Assembly: GCF_001517405.1 (NCBI RefSeq)
Contig: NZ_LN907827.1
Coordinates: forward strand, 1,370,587-1,434,586
Length of the DNA: 64,000 bases
DNA from: Duffyella gerundensis
GTDB lineage: Bacteria; Pseudomonadota; Gammaproteobacteria; Enterobacterales; Enterobacteriaceae
Direction of reading: 5' to 3'
The notes under the pieces are model-generated. The model made no database searches and had not been told where the DNA came from. It worked only from the letters and a program-made list of their open reading frames with translations. The position numbers were made by a program, and so were the translations under genes. Shown piece after piece: positions 53,632-63,461 of the stretch. Positions within the stretch are counted from its first letter, which is position 1. Each line of letters starts with the position of its first letter.

Positions 53632-54762
53632 TTAGAACTGGTAAACCAGGCCAACAGCCACGGTATCGCCAGAACCAATACCCAGTTCGTTGTCATCATC
53701 AATCTGGTTGATGATGTAGTCAACGTAGGTAGACATGTTTTTATTAAAGTAGTAAGACGCGCCAACTTCAAAGTATTTAACCAGGTCAACATCGCCAAAA
53801 CCTTCGATGTCTTTGCCTTTAGTCTGAACATAAGCAATAGAAGGACGCAGGCCGAAGTCAAACTGGTACTGAGCAACCAGTTCAATATCCTGAGTCTTGT
53901 TAGCTATGCCGTCAACACTTGAGGTTCCGCCAGTTGCATTAGGCAGGTTAGCGCTAAAGCGCGTTGCGTTACGGCCTTCAGCATATGATGCCGCAAGGTA
54001 AATGTTGTTGGCATCATATTTTACCGCAGTACCCCAGAACTCTGCACGGTCTCCGCGACCAAACGTTAAGTTGTTTGGAGCAGCAGCGCCTGTCAGCAAA
54101 CCATTCTGGCCGTTGGTACGGTCCTGAGAGCTATATGCAGCAACGATGCCCAAGCCAATTGGCGATACGTATGATGTTGACGCGCCGTAGCCGTCGCCAT
54201 TAGAACGGGTCTGATCGGTACGATCATTTTTGCCCTGGTACTGAACAGCGAAGTCCCAGCCATCAACCAGACCAAAGAAGTTAGTATTACGGTAAGTTGC
54301 CACACCACCGGTACGGCCGGTCATGGAGTCAGACTGACCGAAGTCGCCACCGAATTCTGGCAGCATATCGGTCCAGGCCAGCGCATCATAACCCACTGCG
54401 TAGTTACGGCCGTAATCAATAGAGCCAGCATCAGCAAATTTCAGGCCAGCGAAACCTAAACGGGTTTTGTTATTATTCTGGGCATCACTGCCTTCAGAGT
54501 TATTTGCCTGAACGTTGTATTCCCACTGACCATAACCGGTCATGTACTGATTGATCTGAGTTTCACCTTTAAAACCGAAACGCACATAAGACTTGTCGCC
54601 ATCGCTAGCATAACCGTCATCATCAGAGAAGTAATGCAGGCCTACCGCTTTGCCGTAGAGATCCAGCTTGTTGCCATCTTTGTTATAGATTTCGGCTGCA
54701 TTGGCTGCACCAGCTGCTAACAGAGCGGGGATAACCACTGCAAGAATGTTGCGCTTCATCAT
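53632..54762 (-). CDS. ompF: Outer-membrane porin OmpF
   Basis: Trimeric general diffusion porin. The 376-aa precursor has a 22-aa signal peptide (cleaved after AANA, mature [15 protein letters not shown]) and a 354-residue, 16-strand barrel ending in Phe. It is longer than E. coli OmpF (362) because surface loops differ. The constriction loop L3 keeps DMLPEFGGD but continues [13 protein letters not shown], unlike the E. coli version. The last 40 residues ([21 protein letters not shown]) are nearly identical to E. coli. Upstream OmpR-type elements at 54901-54954 fit ompF control. I call it OmpF from synteny (aspC-ompF-asnS) as well as sequence. Confidence 0.95.
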   Translation of the reverse strand: MMKRNILAVVIPALLAAGAANAAEIYNKDGNKLDLYGKAVGLHYFSDDDGYASDGDKSYVRFGFKGETQINQYMTGYGQWEYNVQANNSEGSDAQNNNKTRLGFAGLKFADAGSIDYGRNYAVGYDALAWTDMLPEFGGDFGQSDSMTGRTGGVATYRNTNFFGLVDGWDFAVQYQGKNDRTDQTRSNGDGYGASTSYVSPIGLGIVAAYSSQDRTNGQNGLLTGAAAPNNLTFGRGDRAEFWGTAVKYDANNIYLAASYAEGRNATRFSANLPNATGGTSSVDGIANKTQDIELVAQYQFDFGLRPSIAYVQTKGKDIEGFGDVDLVKYFEVGASYYFNKNMSTYVDYIINQIDDDNELGIGSGDTVAVGLVYQF

Positions 54763-55000
54763 TATTTATTACCCTCATTGGAGTTTTTTTGGACATCTGC
54801 CACTGCCGTCAAAAATTCTTTACAGAACCTTGAAGAGAGTTTGGTGTCTTCCTGTGTCTGCACGCATCTTTCCATTCAACCCCGCGTAATTCTAGCCCGA
54901 AAATGCTACAAAACTCGTAATCTAGTTTCAAAAGGAAAATATGTATTACAAAATGTAAAATATACGGAACTTTGTGAGACATCTCTAAATTTACAAAAAT
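54763..55000. other. ompF-asnS intergenic region
   Basis: Including the asnS terminator this gap is 301 bp. It holds the ompF 5' leader (about 110-140 nt, similar in phrase to E. coli, for example TTGAATGGAAAGATGC on the minus strand) and the OmpR boxes. No coding potential is seen. Confidence 0.6.
54901..54954 (-). promoter_or_regulatory. OmpR-binding region of ompF (F1-F3-like)
   Basis: On the minus strand three blocks occur in order: TTTTGTAATACATATTTT (54937-54954), CTTTTGAAACTAG (54923-54935) and TTTTGTAGCATTTT (54901-54914). They align by eye with the E. coli ompF upstream region, where OmpR-P binds the F1-F3 sites. The gene is therefore likely to respond to osmolarity through EnvZ-OmpR. 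Confidence 0.75.
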
Positions 55001-55030
55001 AAAAAAGGGCCAGCATAGCTGACCCTTTTA
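55001..55030 (-). terminator. asnS rho-independent terminator
   Basis: AAAAGGGCCAGC / GCTGACCCTTTT arms (one G-U pair on the minus strand) with a 3-nt loop and a U run, 34 bp after the asnS stop. Confidence 0.85.
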
Positions 55031-55063
55031 TATATATGAATTTCTTATGTTTAATTCTGAAAA

Positions 55064-56464
55064 TCAGAAATTCGCGTTGCGTGGCGTGCGTGGGAACGGA
55101 ATAACGTCTCTTACATTTTGTACGCCAGTGACATAAGCGATCAAACGTTCGAAACCTAATCCAAAACCAGAATGCGGCACGGTGCCGTAACGACGCAGAT
55201 CACGATACCACCAGTAATCTTCTTTATTCAGACCCATCTCAGCCAGACGCTGGTCGAGCACGTCGAGACGCTCTTCACGCTGTGAACCACCGATGATTTC
55301 GCCAATGCCCGGCGCCAGCACATCCATCGCCGCCACGGTTTTGCCATCGTCATTCATGCGCATATAAAACGCTTTAATATCTTTCGGGTAGTTTTTCACC
55401 ACAACCGGCGCTTTGAAGTGCTGTTCTGCCAGATAACGCTCATGCTCGGAAGAGAGATCGACGCCCCAGTACACCGGGTTTTCAAAGCTCTGGCCGCAGT
55501 TTTCAAGAATGGTTACCGCGTCGGTGTAGTCAACCTGCGCAAAGTCAGTGGCGACAAAGCGCTCCAGGCGTGCAACGGCGTCTTTATCCACCCGCTCGGC
55601 GAAGAACGCCATATCATCAGCGCGCTCATTCAGTACCGCAGCAAACACATATTTCAACATACGTTCAGCCAGCGCCGCGGCATCGTCCAGTGAAGCAAAG
55701 GCGATTTCCGGTTCCAGCATCCAGAACTCAGCCAGATGGCGGCTGGTGTTGGAATTCTCCGCACGGAAGGTTGGACCAAAGGTATAGATGTTTGACAGCG
55801 CACAGGCGTAGGTTTCGCCATTCAGCTGGCCGGATACAGTGAGAAACGCTTCTTTGCCAAAAAAGTCTTCGCTGTAATCAACTTTGCCTTGCGCATCGCG
55901 CGGCAGATTTTCCATGTCCAGCGTCGAGACGCGGAACATTTCGCCAGCGCCTTCGGTATCGGAGGCGGTAATCAGCGGCGTCGATACCCAGAAGTAGCCG
56001 TTCTCATGGAAGAAGCGGTGCAGCGCCTGAGCCAGCGTATGGCGCACGCGCGCCACGGCGCCGATCAGATTGGTGCGCGGACGCAGGTGCGCGACTTCAC
56101 GCAGATATTCAATGCTGTGACGCTTGGCGGCCATCGGATAGGTATCGGGATCGTCCACCCAGCCCACCACGTCAATCGCCGTGGCCTGAATTTCAAAGCT
56201 CTGGCCTTCGCCCGGGGATTCCACCACTTTGCCGGTGACCACGACCGAACAGCCGGTTGTCAGGCGCAGCACTTCGCTCTGGTAATTATTCAGAGAATTA
56301 TTTACTACGGCCTGGACAGGATTAAAGCAGGAGCCGTCATAAACGGCGATGAAGGAAATACCGGCTTTTGAATCTCTGCGGGTACGCACCCAGCCGCGCA
56401 CGGTGACTTCACTGTCAACCTCAACACGGCCGTGCAGTACATCCGCTACAGGCACTACGCTCAT
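55064..56464 (-). CDS. asnS: Asparagine--tRNA ligase
   Basis: Class IIb synthetase that charges tRNA-Asn. The 466-aa product equals E. coli AsnRS in length. An N-terminal OB anticodon-binding domain (about 1-100, [20 protein letters not shown]) is followed by the catalytic core. Motif 2 reads [21 protein letters not shown] and motif 3 [15 protein letters not shown]. The ATG at 56464 ([14 protein letters not shown]) was chosen by homology; the frame is open to 56509. It is transcribed toward ompF and lies downstream of pncB on the same strand. Confidence 0.98.
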   Translation of the reverse strand: MSVVPVADVLHGRVEVDSEVTVRGWVRTRRDSKAGISFIAVYDGSCFNPVQAVVNNSLNNYQSEVLRLTTGCSVVVTGKVVESPGEGQSFEIQATAIDVVGWVDDPDTYPMAAKRHSIEYLREVAHLRPRTNLIGAVARVRHTLAQALHRFFHENGYFWVSTPLITASDTEGAGEMFRVSTLDMENLPRDAQGKVDYSEDFFGKEAFLTVSGQLNGETYACALSNIYTFGPTFRAENSNTSRHLAEFWMLEPEIAFASLDDAAALAERMLKYVFAAVLNERADDMAFFAERVDKDAVARLERFVATDFAQVDYTDAVTILENCGQSFENPVYWGVDLSSEHERYLAEQHFKAPVVVKNYPKDIKAFYMRMNDDGKTVAAMDVLAPGIGEIIGGSQREERLDVLDQRLAEMGLNKEDYWWYRDLRRYGTVPHSGFGLGFERLIAYVTGVQNVRDVIPFPRTPRNANF

Positions 56465-56591
56465 AAATATCTCTCTATTAATGAATTTGAATGAATGGAA
56501 TAACCCCACATTCGGGGTAGTGCTATGTTACTTGCGGTCCGACAGGAAACAAGCAGAATTACGGGCAAGAAAGGGATTAATTTATGCAGAG

Positions 56592-56611
56592 CGGGGCAGG
56601 TTACTGCCCCG
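56592..56611 (-). terminator. Hairpin downstream of pncB
   Basis: Perfect CGGGGCAG / CTGCCCCG stem with a 4-nt loop, 12 bp after the pncB stop. The minus-strand sequence after it (CTCTGCATAAATT) is not a real U run, so termination may be weak. Confidence 0.45.
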
Positions 56612-56622
56612 TGAGGTCAGGT

Positions 56623-57828
56623 TTAGCTGGCGAGTTTGATCGGCGGCAGGTCAAATGCCTTGCGCAAAGCATGAATGAAGGCTTCGTCATGACAAATGGT
56701 TTTGCCCGGACTGTCGGAAAGTTTTGCTACCGGCTTGCCGTTGCACTCAATCAGTTTAATCACGATGTTAAGCGGCTTCACCGCAGGAATATCGCAGGTC
56801 AGACGCGTTCCAATACCAAACACCACGTTGGTGCGTTGACCAAAATGCTGATAAAGCGCCAGTGCCTTGTTCAGGTCCAAATTATCTGAGAAGACCAGCG
56901 TTTTGGTGAGCGGATCAATGTTCAGCTTCTGGTAATGCGCAATCGCTTTTTCACCCCATGCCACCGGGTCGCCGGAATCCTGACGTAGCCCCTGATACTG
57001 ATTGGCAAAAGCGGCGCCAAAGTCGCGCAGGAAAGCGTCGGTGGTAATGCAATCGGTTAAGGCGATACCGAGCTGTGAACCATATTCGTCCAGCCACGCC
57101 TGCAGGGCAGCGCGCTGACTATCGGCCAGCACCGGGCTGATCTGCTGATGCGCCTGAAACCACTCGTGCGCCTGCGTGCCCACCGGCGTGATACCGTTGC
57201 GACGCGCAATATCGTAGTTGCTGGAGCCAACCAGCCACGGGAAATCGGTGGTGAGTGTGCTGACGATCGCTTCCTGCACGTCACGCGAGAAGCGGCGGCG
57301 GGTGCCAAAATCCATCAGTTTAAATCGCGACATATCGACGTCTGCGGTGATCTCACGAAATGCGGCGAGCTTATGCTGGAGATGGTCCACCGCCTGCGCC
57401 ACGGTAGCGTCAGGCGAACGATGACCATGCACAACTTCACTGATCAGCGCCAGCAGCGGCACTTCCCACAAAATCACTTCGCGCCACGGGCCGGTGATAT
57501 GAATGTCGAGCCGGCCGTCAATATTACGAACATCGACCTGAGCCGGCTGAAAACGAAAGTTACGCAGCCAGTCGAGATAATCCTGCTTAAAAACCGGGCG
57601 GCTGGCGAGATAAGCATACTCGTCATCGCTCAGCGCTAAGGTGTGCATGGCGGCAATCTGCTCACGAATGTCGTCAGCGTAGATGCCCAGCAGCTCGTCA
57701 CCACGGCAGCGAAACTCCGCCGTGACTGTTACATCCTGATAACGATGAAAAACGGCCTGCTGCATGTGAAGTTTGTACGCATCGGTATCGAGCAGCGTGG
57801 TAATAATCGGAGAGGCATGTCGAGTCAT
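56623..57828 (-). CDS. pncB: Nicotinate phosphoribosyltransferase
   Basis: First step of the Preiss-Handler NAD salvage route: nicotinate plus PRPP to nicotinate mononucleotide, using ATP. The 401-aa product (E. coli 400) has [14 protein letters not shown] at the N terminus, the [16 protein letters not shown] motif ([16 protein letters not shown]), the autophosphorylated His221 in [13 protein letters not shown] and [15 protein letters not shown] set the start at ATG 57828 ([11 protein letters not shown]); a second in-frame ATG at 57843 would add five residues (MLKRT) and is possible. It diverges from pepN. I saw no clear NadR box upstream. Confidence 0.95.
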   Translation of the reverse strand: MTRHASPIITTLLDTDAYKLHMQQAVFHRYQDVTVTAEFRCRGDELLGIYADDIREQIAAMHTLALSDDEYAYLASRPVFKQDYLDWLRNFRFQPAQVDVRNIDGRLDIHITGPWREVILWEVPLLALISEVVHGHRSPDATVAQAVDHLQHKLAAFREITADVDMSRFKLMDFGTRRRFSRDVQEAIVSTLTTDFPWLVGSSNYDIARRNGITPVGTQAHEWFQAHQQISPVLADSQRAALQAWLDEYGSQLGIALTDCITTDAFLRDFGAAFANQYQGLRQDSGDPVAWGEKAIAHYQKLNIDPLTKTLVFSDNLDLNKALALYQHFGQRTNVVFGIGTRLTCDIPAVKPLNIVIKLIECNGKPVAKLSDSPGKTICHDEAFIHALRKAFDLPPIKLAS

Positions 57829-58086
57829 GGTGCGTTTCAGCATCCTTTTGCCGCGGCGCAAAGCGGACTAATTAAAAAAATTACAAACGAAAAGTATAAC
57901 CGGATAAGCCGGCTCTGTCCCTGAATCGGGGCAATCTCAACATATTTCATCCCGGCGGGCGAGATTAAATCGTGCGATTGTTAAAATGGTGTATCAATTA
58001 TACTGGATACAGCGGATCGACGTAGCAAGCCGTCGCCACTCAGAATAGACTCTGTCGGTTAACTTTCATTGTGAAGAGAAGGATTT

Positions 58087-60702
58087 ATGACGCAACAGCC
58101 ACAAATAAAATATCGCCATGATTACCGTGCTCCGGATTACACCATCACCGATATCGACCTGACCTTTGAACTGGACGCTGCCACCACGCGTGTCACCGCC
58201 GTCAGCCGCGTCAAACGCCTGGCCCAGGCCGATGCGCCATTGCGTCTTGATGGCGAAGATCTCACCTTGATCAGTATTGAAGTGGATGGTCAGCCGTGGA
58301 GTCATTATCAGCTGGAAGCGCGTGCGCTGGTGCTGAATCAGCTGCCCGCCACCTTCACACTGAAAATCGTTAACGATATTCACCCGGATAAGAACAGCGC
58401 GCTGGAAGGCCTCTATAAATCAGGCGAGGCGCTCTGTACGCAGTGCGAAGCGGAAGGATTCCGTCATATCACCTGGTATCTGGATCGCCCTGACGTGCTG
58501 GCCCGTTTTACCACCACCATTATTGCCGAAGAGGCGCGTTATCCGTTCCTGCTCTCCAACGGCAATCGCATTGATGGCGGCAAGCTGGAAAATGGTCGTC
58601 ACTGGATGAAGTGGGAAGATCCCTTTCCGAAGCCCTGCTACCTGTTTGCGCTGGTGGCCGGTGAATTTGACGTGCTGCGCGACAGCTTTACCACGCGTTC
58701 TGGCCGCGATGTTGCTCTGGAAATTTATGTCGACCGCGGCAACCTTGATCGTGCCGACTGGGCGATGACCTCACTGAAGAACAGCATGAAGTGGGACGAG
58801 GAGCGCTTCGGTCTGGAGTATGACCTCGACATCTTTATGATCGTAGCGGTGGATTTCTTCAATATGGGCGCGATGGAGAACAAAGGCCTTAACGTCTTTA
58901 ACTCCAAATATGTGCTGGCCAAGGCAGAAACCGCGACCGATAAAGATTACCTCGGCATTGAAGCGGTCATCGGTCACGAATATTTCCATAACTGGACCGG
59001 CAACCGCGTAACCTGCCGCGACTGGTTCCAGCTCAGCCTGAAAGAGGGACTGACGGTGTTCCGCGATCAGGAGTTCAGCTCCGATCTCGGCTCTCGTGCC
59101 GTTAACCGCATCGATAACGTGCGTGTTATGCGCAGCGCCCAGTTCGCCGAAGATGCCAGCCCGATGGCGCACCCGATTCGTCCGGATCAGGTGATTGAAA
59201 TGAACAACTTTTATACGCTGACCGTGTATGAGAAGGGTTCAGAAGTAATTCGCATGATGCACACGCTGCTGGGCGAAGAGAATTTCCAGAAAGGCATGCA
59301 GCTCTACTTTGAACGCCACGACGGCAGCGCCGCCACCTGCGACGAGTTTGTCCAGGCGATGGAAGATGCCTCTAATGTCGATCTTTCTCAGTTCCGTCGC
59401 TGGTACAGCCAGTCGGGCACGCCGATTGTTTCGGTGCGCGATGACTACAATCCTGAGCTGGAACAGTACACGCTGCACGTGACGCAACACACGCCGATCA
59501 CCGCCGATCAGAAAGAGAAGCTGCCGCTGCATATTCCGCTCGATATCGAACTGTACGATAACGAAGGCAAGGTGATTCCGCTGCAGCACAACGGTCATCC
59601 GGTGCATCACGTGCTGAACGTCACCGAAGAGTTCCAGAGCTTTGTGTTTGATAACGTCTATTTCCAGCCGGTGCCGTCGCTGCTGCGCGAGTTTTCCGCG
59701 CCGGTGAAGCTCGACTATAAATGGAGCGACGCTCAGCTGACCTTCCTGATGCGCCATGCCAGCAACGATTTCTCTCGCTGGGATGCGGCACAGAGCCTGC
59801 TGGCCACCTATATCAAACTCAATGTGGCGCGTTATCAACAGGGCCAGCCGTTGTCGCTGCCGCTGCACGTCGCTGACGCGTTCCGTGCCGTGCTGCTACA
59901 GGAAAACGGCGATCCGGCGCTGATGGCGCTGATTTTATCGCTGCCAACTGAAAATGAGATGGCTGAACTGTTCGATATCATCGATCCTGAAGCCAACGCC
60001 GCGGTGCGCGAAGCGATGATGCGTACGCTGGCTACCGAGCTGGCGGATGAGTGGCTGGCGGTTTATCTGGCACATCAAAGCAGCGAATACCGTGTTGAGC
60101 ACGACGAAATCGGCCGCCGCGCGCTGAAAAACGTCTGTCTGACCTGGCTGGCGTTTGGCGATGCCGAACAGGCAGACAAGCTGGTGCAGGCGCAATACCA
60201 TCAGGCAAATAACATGACCGATGCGCTGGCGGCCTTAAGTGCCGCCGTCGCGGCGCAGCTGCCGTGCCATGAAGCCCTGCTGGCGGCGTACGATGAGCGC
60301 TGGCATCAGGATGGTCTGGTGATGGACAAGTGGTTTGTGCTGCAGGCGACCAGCCCGGCTGCGGATGTGCTGTCGCGCGTGCGCGCGCTGCTGTCGCACC
60401 GCTCGTTCAGCATGGGTAACCCGAACCGCGTGCGCTCGTTGATTGGTGCATTTGCCTCGGCGAATCCGGCGGCGTTTCACGCCAAAGATGGCAGCGGCTA
60501 TCAGTTTATGGTGGAGATGCTGACCGACCTTAACACGCGTAATCCACAGGTTGCCGCGCGCATGGTTGAACCGCTGATTCGTCTGAAACGCTACAACAGC
60601 GAACGTCAGGCGTTGATGCGTCAGGCGCTGGAGCAGCTGAAGGCGCTGGAGAATCTTTCCGGCGATCTTTACGAGAAAATCACCAAGGCGTTAAACGCCT
60701 GA
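58087..60702 (+). CDS. pepN: Aminopeptidase N
   Basis: M1-family zinc aminopeptidase of the cytosol, the main broad-specificity aminopeptidase in enterobacteria. The 871-aa product (E. coli 870) has four domains. The N-terminal beta domain is followed by the thermolysin-like catalytic domain with GAMEN at 261-265 and the zinc motif HEYFH at 297-301, with third ligand Glu320 in LKEGLTVF. A small beta domain and a helical C-terminal domain complete it. The ATG at 58087 follows GAAGGA. It is a single-gene unit with a bidirectional terminator shared with ssuB. Confidence 0.99.
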   Translation: MTQQPQIKYRHDYRAPDYTITDIDLTFELDAATTRVTAVSRVKRLAQADAPLRLDGEDLTLISIEVDGQPWSHYQLEARALVLNQLPATFTLKIVNDIHPDKNSALEGLYKSGEALCTQCEAEGFRHITWYLDRPDVLARFTTTIIAEEARYPFLLSNGNRIDGGKLENGRHWMKWEDPFPKPCYLFALVAGEFDVLRDSFTTRSGRDVALEIYVDRGNLDRADWAMTSLKNSMKWDEERFGLEYDLDIFMIVAVDFFNMGAMENKGLNVFNSKYVLAKAETATDKDYLGIEAVIGHEYFHNWTGNRVTCRDWFQLSLKEGLTVFRDQEFSSDLGSRAVNRIDNVRVMRSAQFAEDASPMAHPIRPDQVIEMNNFYTLTVYEKGSEVIRMMHTLLGEENFQKGMQLYFERHDGSAATCDEFVQAMEDASNVDLSQFRRWYSQSGTPIVSVRDDYNPELEQYTLHVTQHTPITADQKEKLPLHIPLDIELYDNEGKVIPLQHNGHPVHHVLNVTEEFQSFVFDNVYFQPVPSLLREFSAPVKLDYKWSDAQLTFLMRHASNDFSRWDAAQSLLATYIKLNVARYQQGQPLSLPLHVADAFRAVLLQENGDPALMALILSLPTENEMAELFDIIDPEANAAVREAMMRTLATELADEWLAVYLAHQSSEYRVEHDEIGRRALKNVCLTWLAFGDAEQADKLVQAQYHQANNMTDALAALSAAVAAQLPCHEALLAAYDERWHQDGLVMDKWFVLQATSPAADVLSRVRALLSHRSFSMGNPNRVRSLIGAFASANPAAFHAKDGSGYQFMVEMLTDLNTRNPQVAARMVEPLIRLKRYNSERQALMRQALEQLKALENLSGDLYEKITKALNA

Positions 60703-60708
60703 TAAAAC

Positions 60709-60736
60709 CAAACGGGGCAATCGCCCCGTTTTTTAT
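60709..60736. terminator. pepN / ssuB bidirectional terminator
   Basis: AACGGGGC / GCCCCGTT stem with a 4-nt loop and T6 on the pepN side; it overlaps the last codon of ssuB. Confidence 0.88.
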
Positions 60737-61518
60737 TGTGCCCGAAGGCGAAGCTGTTCCGTTGACGATCGCTTCATCACTCGATCCAGCACTTCCGCTT
60801 CCAGTTCCGCCAGCCGTGCCGACCCTTTGCGCCGTGGTCGCGGCAAATCGACAGCAAGATCCAGCCCAACTTTCCCTTCTTCAATCAACAAGACCCGATC
60901 GGCCATCGCCACCGCCTCGCTGACGTCATGGGTCACCAACAGCACGGTAAAATGGTGCTGTTGCCAGAGTGCCTCAATCAAATCCTGCATCTCTATGCGC
61001 GTCAGAGCATCCAGCGCCCCAAGCGGTTCATCCAGTAGCAGTAGGCCAGGACGATGGATCAGCGCTCTGGCCAGCGCCACGCGCTGCTTCTGACCACCCG
61101 AAAGTGCCGCAGGCCATTCGTCGGCACGATCCGCCAGCCCCACCGCCTGCAGGGCATCCTGTGCCGCATCACGCCAGTGGTTGCCACGCAGACCAAGACC
61201 GACATTATTGATTACGCTTTTCCACGGTAGCAGGCGCGCATCCTGAAACATCATACGGGTGTCATCACGAGCAGCGGCAAGCGGACGGTTTCCCGCCAAT
61301 AGCTGGCCGTCGGTGGCATTCTCCAGCCCGGCAAGCAGGCGCAGCAGCGTGCTCTTGCCGCAGCCGCTGCGTCCCACTACCGCCACGAACTGACCGGACG
61401 GAATGTGCAGATCCAGCTGATTCAGAATGGTCTTTGTGCCGTAGGTTTTGGTGATGTTTTCAATTGCCACCGGCGTGCCGTTATTGAGACGCGCGGGGCG
61501 CGGGGTCATCTGATTCAT
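60733..61518 (-). CDS. ssuB: Aliphatic sulfonate ABC transporter ATP-binding protein SsuB
   Basis: ATPase of the SsuABC importer that brings alkanesulfonates into the cell when sulfate is scarce. The 261-aa product has Walker [10 protein letters not shown] at 49-57, signature [15 protein letters not shown], Walker [13 protein letters not shown] and the H-loop [10 protein letters not shown]. coli SsuB is 255 aa. The start ATG 61518 overlaps the ssuC stop by four bases. It is the last gene of the ssu operon; the order A-D-C-B is as in E. coli. Confidence 0.97.
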   Translation of the reverse strand: MNQMTPRPARLNNGTPVAIENITKTYGTKTILNQLDLHIPSGQFVAVVGRSGCGKSTLLRLLAGLENATDGQLLAGNRPLAAARDDTRMMFQDARLLPWKSVINNVGLGLRGNHWRDAAQDALQAVGLADRADEWPAALSGGQKQRVALARALIHRPGLLLLDEPLGALDALTRIEMQDLIEALWQQHHFTVLLVTHDVSEAVAMADRVLLIEEGKVGLDLAVDLPRPRRKGSARLAELEAEVLDRVMKRSSTEQLRLRAQ

Positions 61519-62306
61519 GCGAACGCCTCCTTGTTTTGATAAGCGGGATGCCAGCGTAACCAGAGACGCTCCAGCAGCAGCGCGCTGACGTCTGCCAGCT
61601 TGCCGAGCAGGGCGTACAGGATGATGGCGACCACTACGACGTCAGTTTGTAAAAACTCACGGGCATTCATCGCCAGATAACCGATACCGGAATTGGCTGA
61701 GATCGTTTCAGCAACGATCAGCGTTAACCACATCAGGCCAAGGGCAAAGCGTACGCCGACCATAATAGAGGGCAGGGCGCCAGGCAGAATCACCTGAGCA
61801 AATAAACGCCAGCCGGAAAGACCATAGCTACGTGCCATCTCAACCAGACCGCGATCGACGTTCCGAATGCCGTGCCAGGTATTGATATAAATGGGAAACA
61901 GCGTGCCGAGCGCCACCAGAAAAATCTTCGCCGCTTCGTCGATGCCAAACCACAAAATCACCAGCGGGATCAGCGCCAGATGGGGCACATTGCGCAGCAT
62001 CTGCACCGAGGTGTCCAGCAGCCGTTCTCCCTGGCGAGAAAGACCGGTAATCAGGCCCAGCGTCAGGCCGATTGAGCCACCGATGGCGAATCCCACCAGC
62101 GCGCGCCAGCTGCTGATCGCCAGATGCTGCCACAGCTCCCCGCTGGCCGACAGCCGCCAGAAGGCGAGAACCACGTTTTCCGGCGAGGGCAGAATGCGCG
62201 TGGAAAGCGCACCGATTTGCGAAGCGATCTGCCAGACTACAATCAACAACACCGGCAGCGCCCACGGCATCAGATGATTCAGGAACCTGCTGCGTATTCT
62301 GCTCAT
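61515..62306 (-). CDS. ssuC: Aliphatic sulfonate ABC transporter permease SsuC
   Basis: Inner-membrane permease of the SsuABC importer. The 263-aa product (E. coli 263) has about six membrane helices and the binding-protein-dependent transport EAA-type loop ([30 protein letters not shown]) that contacts SsuB. It starts at ATG 62306, 6 bp after the ssuD stop, and overlaps ssuB by ATGA. Confidence 0.97.
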   Translation of the reverse strand: MSRIRSRFLNHLMPWALPVLLIVVWQIASQIGALSTRILPSPENVVLAFWRLSASGELWQHLAISSWRALVGFAIGGSIGLTLGLITGLSRQGERLLDTSVQMLRNVPHLALIPLVILWFGIDEAAKIFLVALGTLFPIYINTWHGIRNVDRGLVEMARSYGLSGWRLFAQVILPGALPSIMVGVRFALGLMWLTLIVAETISANSGIGYLAMNAREFLQTDVVVVAIILYALLGKLADVSALLLERLWLRWHPAYQNKEAFA

Positions 62307-62312
62307 GGCGAA

Positions 62313-63458
62313 TTATCCTCGCGCGGCTTTCTGCGGCGTAAAATCGTTAGCCACCGCCTCGCCGTGTGCATCGGCCACCCGCGGCTGTGGCACCTCCGGC
62401 ACCTGCAAATCGAGGTGGGGGAACAGCAACTCACTGACCCGATACGCCTCTTCCAGATGTGGATAGCCCGATAAAATAAAGGTTTCGATACCGAGATCGG
62501 CGTATTCCTGCATACGCGCCGCTACCGTCGGGCCATCACCTACCAGCGCCGTACCGGCACCGCTGCGTACCAAACCCACGCCCGCCCACAGGTTAGGGCT
62601 GATCTCCAGCCGATCGCGACGTCCGGCGTGCAGGGCAGCCATGCGGCGCTGACCGACAGAGTCGGCGCGCAGGAAAGCCGCCTGCGCTTTGGCAATGGTC
62701 TCATCATCCACGTGAGCAATCAGCCGATCGGCGGCCTGCCAGGCTTCTTCATTGGTTTCGCGCACAATAACGTGCAGCCGAATACCAAAACGGACTTTAC
62801 GTCCCTGCGCTGCCGCTTTATCACGCACCTGGGCAATCTTCTCTTTAACCTGGGCCGGTGGCTCGCCCCAGGTGAGATAGACATCCACCTGCTCTGCGGC
62901 CAGATCCTGTGCGGCATCCGACGAACCGCCGAACCACAGCGGTGGGCGCGGCTGCTGCACCGGTTTAAACATCAGTCGCGCACCGCGCACGTGCACATGC
63001 TTGCCTTCGTAATCTACGGTTTCGCCCTCCAGTACCCGGCGCCAGACGCGGGTAAACTCAGCCGATTCAGCGTAGCGCTCGCGGTGATCGAGAAACACAC
63101 CGTCGCCCGCCAGCTCTTCAGGATCGCCGCCGGTGACCAGGTTAAACAGCGCACGTCCATTAGAGAGGCGATCCAGCGTAGCTGCCTGTCGCGCCGCCTG
63201 AGTCGGCGAAATCACGCCGGGACGCAGCGCCACTAAAAAGCGCAGACGTTGCGTTACCGGGATCAGCGAAGCGGCAACCAGCCAGGCATCCTCACAGGAG
63301 CGGCCGGTTGGAATCAGTACGCCACCAAAGCCCAGACGATCGGCTGCCTGCGCCACCTGTTGCAGGTAGCCGTGGTCCACCGGACGCGCACCTTCAGCGG
63401 TACCAAGATAACGGCCATCGCCATGCGTGGGTAAAAACCAGAATACGGAAAGTGACAT
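62313..63458 (-). CDS. ssuD: FMNH2-dependent alkanesulfonate monooxygenase SsuD
   Basis: Cytosolic flavin-dependent monooxygenase that splits C-S bonds of alkanesulfonates to release sulfite, using FMNH2 from SsuE. The 381-aa product equals E. coli SsuD in length and has the luciferase-like TIM barrel. It starts [20 protein letters not shown], with conserved [19 protein letters not shown] and [16 protein letters not shown]. The mobile-loop Arg region near [24 protein letters not shown] is present. It is 3 bp downstream of ssuA. The ssuE reductase would lie beyond the window edge. Confidence 0.98.
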   Translation of the reverse strand: MSLSVFWFLPTHGDGRYLGTAEGARPVDHGYLQQVAQAADRLGFGGVLIPTGRSCEDAWLVAASLIPVTQRLRFLVALRPGVISPTQAARQAATLDRLSNGRALFNLVTGGDPEELAGDGVFLDHRERYAESAEFTRVWRRVLEGETVDYEGKHVHVRGARLMFKPVQQPRPPLWFGGSSDAAQDLAAEQVDVYLTWGEPPAQVKEKIAQVRDKAAAQGRKVRFGIRLHVIVRETNEEAWQAADRLIAHVDDETIAKAQAAFLRADSVGQRRMAALHAGRRDRLEISPNLWAGVGLVRSGAGTALVGDGPTVAARMQEYADLGIETFILSGYPHLEEAYRVSELLFPHLDLQVPEVPQPRVADAHGEAVANDFTPQKAARG

Positions 63459-63461
63459 CGT

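Noticed and set aside
57829..58086. Possible NadR box upstream of pncB
   Set aside because: I looked for TGTTTA...TAAACA. Only an AT-rich TACAAACGAAAAGTATAAC stretch is present, which does not fit.
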